Part shown: positions 1-5,204 of the stretch, piece by piece
Layout: each line of letters opens with the position of its first letter
How positions within the stretch are numbered: position 1 is the stretch's first letter
DNA from: Thermoanaerobaculales bacterium
GTDB lineage: Bacteria; Acidobacteriota; Thermoanaerobaculia; Thermoanaerobaculales; Sulfomarinibacteraceae
Direction of reading: 5' to 3'
DNA: 5,204 nt
Assembly (NCBI GenBank): GCA_025456385.1
Contig: JALOKS010000204.1
Coordinates: 1-5,204 of the forward strand
The notes under the pieces: generated by a model
What the model was told of the DNA's origin: nothing
What the model saw: only the letters and a program-made list of their open reading frames with translations
Database searches by the model: none
Made by a program: the position numbers and the translations under genes

Positions 1-50
1 TGCCGGTTTCCCCGGTAAGGTGCCGCTTTATCCTCGGCTGCCGCCGACGC

Positions 51-146
51 GACGCCGCGCGCGCAGCGCGCGAGCAACGCACTCACGCAGGAAGTGCTTT
101 CGAGGTGGAAGTGCAATCAAGTAGGTGGCGCGCCGAGAGGGACTCG
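51..146 (-). repeat. Direct repeat copy A: 21-nt tRNA-Arg tail plus 75-nt flank
   Basis: This 96-bp segment matches 259-354 at a constant offset of 208 bp, with one substitution (C at 97 versus T at 305). Similarity stops abruptly at both ends: position 50 differs from 258, and 147 onward differs from 355 onward. Reading the minus strand, it starts with the end of the tRNA (T-loop, T-stem 3' strand, acceptor 3' strand, CCA), followed by 75 nt of flank. Inside are a CG-alternating palindrome (58-72) and GCACT/AGTGC inverted elements (79-83 with 93-97 or 110-114). The repeat boundaries are read directly from the sequence; the mechanism is inference. Confidence 0.95.
126..146 (-). pseudogene. 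tRNA-Arg 3'-end fragment (remnant)
   Basis: These 21 nt are identical to 334-354, the last 21 nt of the intact tRNA-Arg. On the minus strand they give five T-loop bases, the T-stem 3' strand, the seven-base acceptor 3' strand, discriminator G and CCA. The rest of the tRNA is absent: past 146 the sequence has no matching T-stem 5' strand, anticodon arm or D-arm, so it cannot fold as a tRNA. It is either a duplicated tail, as in tRNA-associated tandem repeats, or an attachment-site copy left by an integrating element. Confidence 0.85.
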
Positions 147-193
147 CTCACGCCGGCGACAGCGGCTCACGGCTGGGGCCGAAGGGGGTCGCA

Positions 194-212
194 GGCCCGG
201 CGCAGCCGGGCC
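194..212. repeat. GC-rich hairpin in the spacer between the two tail repeats
   Basis: GGCCCGG (194-200) and CCGGGCC (206-212) form a perfect 7-bp stem around the 5-nt loop CGCAG. No T-tract follows on either strand, so it is not a canonical intrinsic terminator. It could be a stable RNA hairpin in a tRNA read-through transcript, or chance in GC-rich DNA. Confidence 0.5.
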
Positions 213-258
213 GGAGAGGGCGGGTGGTCGGCCTCCAGCCGTCCGCTGGCGGCGGCGG

Positions 259-354
259 GACGCCGCGCGCGCAGCGCGCGAGCAACGCACTCACGCAGGA
301 AGTGTTTTCGAGGTGGAAGTGCAATCAAGTAGGTGGCGCGCCGAGAGGGACTCG
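259..354 (-). repeat. Direct repeat copy B: includes the genuine tRNA-Arg 3' end
   Basis: This is the partner of 51-146, 95 of 96 bases identical. Its last 21 bases (334-354) are the 3' end of the intact tRNA gene, so this is the parental copy and 51-146 the derived one. The only difference, T305 for C97, replaces the outer pair of a GCACT-N9-AGTGC hairpin with a G-T wobble on the plus strand (C-A on the minus strand). The flank also carries GGAAGTG twice (298-304 and 315-321), which allows two alternative pairings with GCACT at 287-291. Confidence 0.95.
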
Positions 355-410
355 AACCCCCAACCTTCTGGTCCGTAGCCAGATGCTCTGTCCAGTTGAG
401 CTATCGGCGC
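334..410 (-). tRNA. tRNA-Arg(ACG), CCA encoded
   Basis: The minus strand folds into a complete 77-nt cloverleaf. The acceptor stem pairs GCGCCGA with TCGGCGC. The D-stem is GCTC/GAGC with a GG-containing loop, and the anticodon stem is TCTGG/CCAGA around loop CTACGGA, so the anticodon is ACG. The variable loop is AGGTT, the T-stem GGGGG/CCCTC contains one G-T wobble, and the T-loop is TTCGAGT. Discriminator G73 is followed by an encoded CCA (334-336). The bacterial arginine identity elements A20 and C35 are present. From family knowledge, A34 is expected to be deaminated to inosine by TadA, letting this tRNA read CGU, CGC and CGA. The gene diverges from the ABC exporter operon, and its last 21 nt are duplicated at 126-146. 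Confidence 0.97.
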
Positions 411-425
411 AGCTCAAGGGCCCGC

Positions 426-454
426 ATTCTGCCACAGGGCGATCCTGGATTCAA
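426..454 (-). promoter_or_regulatory. Probable sigma70-like promoter of tRNA-Arg
   Basis: On the minus strand, TTGAAT (449-454) is followed after exactly 17 nt by CAGAAT (426-431). Each hexamer matches consensus at four of six positions. A start near 419 would give a leader of about 9 nt before the tRNA 5' end at 410, a sensible precursor for RNase P. The stretch between the -10 box and the start is G/C-rich (411-425 reads gcgggcccttgagct on the minus strand), as is typical of stringently controlled stable-RNA promoters. An A-tract (minus strand of 466-470) lies 11 bases upstream of the -35 box and could act as a partial UP element. Confidence 0.6.
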
Positions 455-466
455 GGCCCCTGTCCT

Positions 467-507
467 TTTTCGTCCCTCGCGCCGTCCGACGACGCGGGGG
501 ACGAAAA
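467..507. repeat. 41-bp near-perfect palindrome between divergent tRNA and exporter operon
   Basis: TTTTCGTCCC (467-476) pairs perfectly with GGGACGAAAA (498-507). The stem continues through a T-G wobble (477/497) and CGCG/CGCG (478-481 with 493-496), with a small inner CGT/ACG stem (483-485 with 489-491) around a three-base loop. The T-run is in the 5' arm on either strand and no T-tract follows the 3' arm, so the geometry is wrong for a classical terminator. It sits just upstream of the tRNA -35 box and upstream of the exporter's leader. A regulator-binding operator, a cruciform or an RNA processing hairpin are all possible. Confidence 0.75.
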
Positions 508-514
508 GGGAGGG

Positions 515-544
515 GGAACAGATCCGGGCTGCGCTGCGTATCAT
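515..544 (+). promoter_or_regulatory. Possible promoter of the exporter operon
   Basis: TATCAT (539-544) matches the -10 consensus at five of six positions. It would place a start near 551, giving a leader of about 21 nt before the GTG at 572. The -35 side is weak: GGAACA (515-520) at an 18-bp spacing matches TTGACA at three positions. GGAAC also resembles the -35 element of ECF sigma factors, but no matching ECF -10 is evident. This is a tentative placement in the only gap available. Confidence 0.3.
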
Positions 545-561
545 CACCCGGTAACGATCCG

Positions 562-567
562 AGGAGG
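562..567 (+). promoter_or_regulatory. Shine-Dalgarno site deciding the GTG start at 572
   Basis: AGGAGG lies four bases before GTG (572-574). This is a perfect anti-16S core, though the spacing is slightly short. It rejects starts further upstream, where the same frame would translate the antisense of the tRNA. Confidence 0.8.
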
Positions 568-571
568 TCCG

Positions 572-1475
<904 letters not shown>

Positions 1476-1486
<11 letters not shown>

Positions 1487-2747
1487 GATCGTCGCCGTCA
1501 TCCGCCGCGAGTACCTCGAGCGGGTGCGCACCAAGGCCTTCTGGATCTCGACCCTCGTCGTGCCGCTCTTCCTCGGCGCCGTGATGATCCTGCCGGCCTG
1601 GCTCGCGGCCCGGGGCGGCGGCGAGTTCACGGTCGCGGTGCTCGACCTCTCGGGATCGCGCTTCCGGGCGGTCCAGGAGGAGGTCTCGCGGCTGCTCGCC
1701 GACGACGAGGAGAAGCTGGTCGTCACGCTGCTCGCGCAGGAGCCCGGGGCCGAGCCCGACGCGACCCGCGAGCGGATCAAGGCCGCAGTCCAGGCGAAGG
1801 ACTTCGACGGCATGCTGGTGCTGCCGGCGGACCTCCTCGGCGAGGGCCGGCCGGAGTACGTGGCGCCGAACGTCGCCGCCTTCAAGCTCCTGACCGTACT
1901 CGAGCGCGCGGTCAACAACGTCGTCGTGGCCGAGCGGCTGACCGGCGCCGGCCTCGACCCCGAGTCGGTGCGCGAGCTGACGAAGCGGGTCGACCTCAGG
2001 ACGCTCAAGCTCGGCAGGGGCGGCGAGGAGACCTCCGACCAGGGCCAGACCTTCCTCCTCGCCTACGTGTTCATGATGATCATCTACGTCACGGTGCTGA
2101 TGTACGGCATCTACGTCATGCGCGGCGTGCTCGAGGAGAAGAGCTCGCGGGTCGTCGAGGTGGTGATCTCCACCCTCAAGCCCTTCGAGCTCATGCTCGG
2201 CAAGATCCTCGGCATCGGCGCCGTCGGCCTCACCCAGTTCCTGATCTGGGCGCTGCTCATGGCGGCCGTCACGGCGCCCGGCGCGGCGGCCGCGGTCGGC
2301 GTCGAGGGCATCGAGCTGCCGTCGATCCCGGGCCAGCTGCTCGCCTTCTTCGTCGTCTACTTCGTGCTCGGTTTCCTGCTCTACGGAACCCTCTACGCTG
2401 GCATCGGCGCCGCCTTCGACACCGAGCAGGAGGCGCAGAACTTCCAGGGCGTGGTGACGATGTTCCTGGTCGTGCCGCTGGTGCTGATGATGCAGATCCT
2501 CAACCAACCCGACGGCACGCTGTCGGTGGTGCTGTCGCTGATCCCCTTCTTCACGCCGATGCTGATGTTCCTGCGCATGACGCTGAGCCCGGTACCGCCG
2601 CTCCAGCTCGCGGCCTCGGTGGCGCTGATGGTGGCGGCGATTCTCGCCTGCACCTGGCTCGTCGCCAAGATCTACCGCGTGGGGATCCTGATGCACGGCT
2701 CGAAGCCGAAGTGGAAGGACCTGGCGCGCTGGGTCCGCGAGGCATAG
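1476..2747 (+). CDS. ABC-2 type exporter permease, NatB/YhaP type
   Basis: A 423-residue inner-membrane subunit partnering the upstream ATPase. The N-terminus is a short basic amphipathic stretch (RREYLERVRTKAF, 10-22), typical of ABC-2 permeases, followed by a first membrane segment (about 22-44). A large non-membrane domain (about 48-190) follows, expected outside the cytoplasm, with beta-strand-like starts and no cysteines. Further hydrophobic segments lie near 193-216, 244-268, 286-312, 326-342, 350-367 and 377-397, giving six or seven spans. Between segments two and three, residues 220-246 carry the ABC-2 coupling region (EEKSSRVVEVVISTLKP followed by LGKILG). This is the classic contact element with the ATPase. 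Topology and length agree with NatB-like proteins. The start is fixed by AGGAGG nine bases upstream. Substrate cannot be read from the sequence: Na+, antibiotics or lipophilic toxins are all possible for this family. Confidence 0.92.
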
Positions 2748-2752
2748 CTTCG

Positions 2753-2857
2753 CAATTTTGAATTCTCAATTTTGAATTTTGAATTTCCGCCCACCCTCCC
2801 GCACGGAACGGGGTGGGTGGTGGGCAATTGAGAATTGAAAATTCAAAATTGACAATT
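2753..2857. repeat. AT-rich inverted-repeat island with GC-rich core at a convergent gene junction
   Basis: The outer arms CAATTTTGAATT (2753-2764) and AATTCAAAATTG (2840-2851) are perfectly complementary, and pairing continues with mismatches inward. The left arm is itself a tandem of a 14-bp unit, caattttgaattct then caattttgaatttt (2753-2780), plus a partial third unit. The core is strikingly different: GCCCACC (2789-2795) pairs with GGTGGGC (2819-2825), with an alternative register CCCACCC/GGGTGGG (2790-2796 with 2811-2817). The island starts five bases after the permease stop and runs into the stop codon of the opposite gene. Its composition clashes with both neighbours, suggesting a dispersed MITE- or REPIN-like element. 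It may also serve as a bidirectional transcription barrier, although neither strand shows a clean hairpin plus T-tract. Confidence 0.8.
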
Positions 2858-5147
2858 AGCTCTGGCGTTCCGCCAGGTACGCCAGCGCGGTGTCGGTCTC
2901 GGCGTCCATGACCAGCTGCAGCAGGCGGCCGCCGGCGACGTCGGCGACCCGGATCACCCGCACCACCCCTGCCAGGTCGGCAAACTCGGGAGCGAGCTCG
3001 GCGAGGCAGTTGGGCGAGCCTTCGAGGAAGCTCGCGTTCCACACCACCCCGGGATCGTCGGGGTAGAGCGGCAGGTAGTGGATGCCGGACTCGACGAGGT
3101 CGTTGAAGAAGTGGGTGCCGAAGGACACGTCCGGAAGGTAGGAGCCCTTCTGGCGCGCGATCTCCACGAGCACCGCGGCGCGGTTGATGTCGGCGTAGGT
3201 CACCGCGACCCCGAGGCGGATGTCGCCGCGGCTGCCCCAGCGGCCCGGGCCCATGAGCACGAAGCGGCGCTGCGGCAGCGCCTTGTTGACCGCGCCGACG
3301 CAGCGCGCCACGCGCAGCATCGCCTCGCGGGTCTCCAGGCTCTCGTAGTCGCGCGGGTCGACCAGCACCACGTACTCGAGGTCGCGCTCCTGCCCCATCT
3401 GCACGTAGCGGTTGGCGGAGAAAACGGTGGTCTCCGCGGGAACCTCCGGCACCTCCACCCGCCGCACCGCGGCACCGCGGCTCAGGGCGCGGCACTGCAG
3501 CATGTAGAGCGAGCTCCCGTCGTGGGCGAACTCCACGTCAACCGGCTCGCCCAGCCCGGCCTCGAGCAGCTCGAGCATGGCCTTGAGCTCGCGCGGAAAG
3601 CCGGAGCGCAGCAGCCCGTCGAAGGTCACCACCAGCTCCCGGGGCTCGAGCTGGGCCATCACCCCCACCATCGGCAGGATCTGGCGCTCGCGGTAGATCG
3701 AGAAGATGCGGTTCATGGCCGGGATCTGGCGGCCGACCCGCGACAGGAACTCGGCCAGCGGCTGCGACTCGAAGTGGCCCTCCCGCAGGTCGACGACGTC
3801 GACGTCGTGCTGCGAGTAGCGGTAGACGTCCTCCGGCTGCAGGGCCACCCGCAGGGTGGGTTGCTCGAGCGCCACCAGCACCGGGTAGTCGGAGACCGTG
3901 CGGTCGACGGCCCGCGTGCCGAGGCCGAGCACCAGCCGCGCCATGCCGTCGGTGTGCCGGATGCGGGGGGACCAGCGCATCTCGCAGCGGGAGAAGGCGA
4001 CCCCGGCGAAGACCGGGAAGAGCATCCCCCCGGCCTCGAGCCCGACCACCTCCTGGATGAGGATCCCCATCTGCTCCTGGAAGTCGATCAGGCCGCGCTC
4101 GCGGCGGTACTCGATCGGGTCGGGGTGAAAGATCGACGCGTAGACCTCGGCGACGGCGTCCTCGAGCTCCGCCAGCCGCTCCTCGAGAGGACCGCGGTTG
4201 GTGATGAAGAGGCTCTTGTACTTGCCCGAGAAGGCGTGGCCGATGCGGTCCTCGAGCAGGCTCGACGAGCGCACCACCAGCGGCACCTCGCCGAGGGCCG
4301 CGAGCATGTCGCGCAGGCCGGCGTGGATGGTCGGCGGGAAGGCGCCGCTCTTGAAGAGGCGCTCGACGAGGGGGTACTCGTCGCGCACCTCGTCGGGCGT
4401 CTTGTACTTGACGTTGATGAGCTCCTCGAGGCCGTTGTACTCGATGAACTCGAGAATTCCGTTCGAGGGCAGGAAGTACGAGGTCGGCACCCTGTAGTCG
4501 CCCGCGAACAGCCCCCGCCGGCGGGCGCGGCGCAGGATCGCGTCGGCGAGCACGAGCCCGGCCGACTTGCCGCCGAGGCGGCCGCCCCGGCCGTCGGTGG
4601 GGATGATGTGGTCGAGGACCTCCGCGAACTCGCGCACCCGGATGAAGCGCTTGGCCACCGAGATGAAGTCGAGCTGGTCGGTGAGCAGGCGGCGCACCAG
4701 CGCGGCGCGGGTGCCGATGACGTCCTCGCGCGGCGCCGTCACCTCGCCGGGTGCGAAGTCGAGAAACTCGTGGATCTTGTCCCGCAGCACCTCGAGCGGG
4801 GTGTCCGGGTCCTCCGCGAGGCGGGCGCTCTCGTGGGCGAGCATGCGCTTCTCGACCTGGAGGATGGTGGCCGAGATCCTCGCCGCCGGCAGGTGGCGCT
4901 CGGCGTACTCGAGGGCGAGCTCGTACAGCGCCTGCCGCGACTCGCTCGTCAGCTGGGGCTTGGGGCGGTTCGGGTCGTGGACGGGCCGCGGGCCGCCGAG
5001 CTTGAGCGCCGCCGCGAGGTCGTCGAGGGCGTCGAGGTCGACCAGGCCCTCGCGCTGGAGGTCCATCAGCAGCCGGCGGCACACCCGGTCGGCGAGCTCG
5101 GGGCGGCGCTGCCGGAGCTGCTCGAACTGCTGCCGCCAGTCAACCAT
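2856..5147 (-). CDS. PEP synthase/PPDK-type ATP-binding (PPDK_N) protein with unassigned C-terminal domain
   Basis: A 763-residue, probably cytoplasmic protein with no signal peptide or membrane segment. Residues 1-184 are a helical, charged region I cannot assign. Residues about 185-556 look like a complete PPDK_N/PEP-utilising ATP-grasp domain: LGGKSAGL (191-198), VRSSSLLED with nearby FSGKY (292-310), ILIQEVVG (362-369), LGLGTRAVDRTVSDYP (407-422) and the closing strand pair DVEFAHDGSSLYMLQCRAL (537-555). In this superfamily the domain uses ATP to phosphorylate a catalytic histidine on a separate swivelling domain. No GGxTSHAA-type histidine motif and no PEP-binding TIM barrel follow. Instead residues 575-763 form a different domain rich in distinctive motifs: GPGRWGSRGDIRLGV (633-647), YADIN (651-655), SFGTHFFNDLVESGIHYLPL (675-694) and SPNCL (711-715). 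It is therefore not a PEP synthase or PPDK; phosphotransfer to a partner, or a regulatory nucleotide-binding role, is possible. ATG at 5147 is the first start codon inside the window; the frame stays open to the window edge, so an upstream start is not excluded. Confidence 0.85.
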   Translation of the reverse strand: MVDWRQQFEQLRQRRPELADRVCRRLLMDLQREGLVDLDALDDLAAALKLGGPRPVHDPNRPKPQLTSESRQALYELALEYAERHLPAARISATILQVEKRMLAHESARLAEDPDTPLEVLRDKIHEFLDFAPGEVTAPREDVIGTRAALVRRLLTDQLDFISVAKRFIRVREFAEVLDHIIPTDGRGGRLGGKSAGLVLADAILRRARRRGLFAGDYRVPTSYFLPSNGILEFIEYNGLEELINVKYKTPDEVRDEYPLVERLFKSGAFPPTIHAGLRDMLAALGEVPLVVRSSSLLEDRIGHAFSGKYKSLFITNRGPLEERLAELEDAVAEVYASIFHPDPIEYRRERGLIDFQEQMGILIQEVVGLEAGGMLFPVFAGVAFSRCEMRWSPRIRHTDGMARLVLGLGTRAVDRTVSDYPVLVALEQPTLRVALQPEDVYRYSQHDVDVVDLREGHFESQPLAEFLSRVGRQIPAMNRIFSIYRERQILPMVGVMAQLEPRELVVTFDGLLRSGFPRELKAMLELLEAGLGEPVDVEFAHDGSSLYMLQCRALSRGAAVRRVEVPEVPAETTVFSANRYVQMGQERDLEYVVLVDPRDYESLETREAMLRVARCVGAVNKALPQRRFVLMGPGRWGSRGDIRLGVAVTYADINRAAVLVEIARQKGSYLPDVSFGTHFFNDLVESGIHYLPLYPDDPGVVWNASFLEGSPNCLAELAPEFADLAGVVRVIRVADVAGGRLLQLVMDAETDTALAYLAERQS

Positions 5148-5204
5148 CGCGGCGATTGTAGCCGCTATTCGCCGTCTGCGGCGGTCTGCTCCGACGGCCC
5201 GTCG
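5148..5204 (-). promoter_or_regulatory. Upstream region of the PPDK_N gene: -10-like TACAAT, no Shine-Dalgarno
   Basis: On the minus strand TACAAT (5155-5160) matches the -10 consensus at five of six positions and ends seven bases before ATG (5145-5147). Transcription would then begin at or next to the start codon, giving a leaderless message, which agrees with the absence of any Shine-Dalgarno sequence. No convincing -35 hexamer is seen at 16-18 bp. Upstream are the inverted pair GCCGTC/GACGGC (5171-5176 and 5193-5198) and GTCTGC twice with 10-bp spacing (5174-5179 and 5184-5189), which could be a regulator site. The coding frame has no stop across this stretch, so it might instead be coding. 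Confidence 0.35.

Larger units (their letters stand above)
1..333. other. Non-coding region downstream of the tRNA, largely built from a duplicated tRNA-tail segment
   Basis: I find no protein gene here that I can support. Open frames exist on both strands, but this is expected at such high G+C, and one of them is open only because it reads through the antisense of the tRNA. Positions 1-50 show no similarity I can recognise. Positions 51-146 and 259-333 belong to a direct repeat that begins inside the tRNA 3' end. Positions 147-258 are a unique GC-rich spacer containing a strong hairpin. Read on the minus strand, the whole stretch is the 3' flank of tRNA-Arg and may be partly transcribed with it. 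There is no T-rich tract after any hairpin, so I cannot place an intrinsic terminator. Confidence 0.6.

Noticed and set aside
1..50. Possible second tRNA or other RNA at the left edge
   Set aside because: No T-loop GGTTCGA-type sequence, CCA-flanked stem or other recognisable RNA feature is present.
51..354. CRISPR array
   Set aside because: There are only two copies, the repeat is 96 bp and the period 208 bp, and the unit is derived from a tRNA 3' end.
125..571. An N-terminal extension of the ATPase frame starting at ATG 125, or separate small proteins in this stretch
   Set aside because: The frame runs through the antisense of the tRNA (giving the familiar GTRTPNLLVRSQM-type translation) and through the tail repeat. 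A strong Shine-Dalgarno at 562-567 and family alignment place the true start at 572.
2753..2857. Classical rho-independent terminator
   Set aside because: The GC stem is not followed by a T-tract on either strand; the AT-rich arms are themselves complementary, so repeat element is the safer call.
2551..3495. Minus-strand frame spanning the AT-rich island
   Set aside because: It overlaps two well-supported genes and crosses the repeat; its sequence is an Arg/Pro/Gly-rich frame shadow.
3788..3810. Palindromic GACGTC/GTCGAC cluster inside the PPDK_N gene
   Set aside because: It is explained by codons for alternating Asp and Val (residues HDVDVVD) with GC-biased third positions.
3538..5082. Alternate minus-strand frame inside the PPDK_N gene
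   Set aside because: It is a +1/-1 shadow of the PPDK_N coding sequence, almost entirely A, R, P and G, without motifs.

Overview
This is a GC-rich bacterial window (by eye about 70% G+C, strong G/C third-position bias, no introns). It holds one tRNA gene, a two-gene ABC exporter operon and one large ATP-grasp-type gene of unclear function. The mix of a CCA-encoding tRNA, NatAB-type transporter, PPDK_N-domain protein and AT-rich inverted-repeat islands in a GC-rich background would fit Acidobacteriota, deltaproteobacterial lineages or a similar GC-rich Gram-negative phylum. The sequence alone does not settle the taxon.

Layout. Positions 1-333 contain no supportable protein gene. They hold two 96-bp direct repeats (51-146 and 259-354, offset 208 bp, one mismatch). 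Each carries the last 21 nt of a tRNA gene plus 75 nt of its downstream flank, and only the second copy continues into a complete gene. That gene is tRNA-Arg(ACG), 334-410 on the minus strand, with encoded CCA and a credible sigma70-like promoter at 426-454. A 41-bp near-perfect palindrome (467-507) lies between this promoter and the rightward operon.

Positions 572-2747 (+) encode an ATPase (NatA/YhaQ type with a DUF4162-like tail) and its ABC-2 permease (NatB/YhaP type). The two genes overlap by 11 bp, and the permease ribosome binding site lies inside the ATPase gene, so they are translationally linked subunits of one exporter. Substrate is unknown; relatives handle Na+ or toxic compounds.

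A 105-bp AT-rich inverted repeat with a GC-rich core (2753-2857) fills the gap between the permease and the convergent gene 2856-5147 (-), and it contributes bases to that gene's stop codon. The convergent gene encodes a 763-residue protein with a PEP synthase/PPDK-type ATP-binding domain. It has no recognisable phosphohistidine or TIM-barrel domain; in their place is a roughly 190-residue C-terminal domain that I cannot assign. Its start looks leaderless. I see no functional link between the exporter and this protein; they converge and do not share a transcript.

The most interesting items are the tRNA-tail repeats (resembling E. coli tyrT/rtT repeats or an att-site scar), the truncated-architecture PPDK_N protein with its unusual C-terminal domain, and the AT-rich repeat island.
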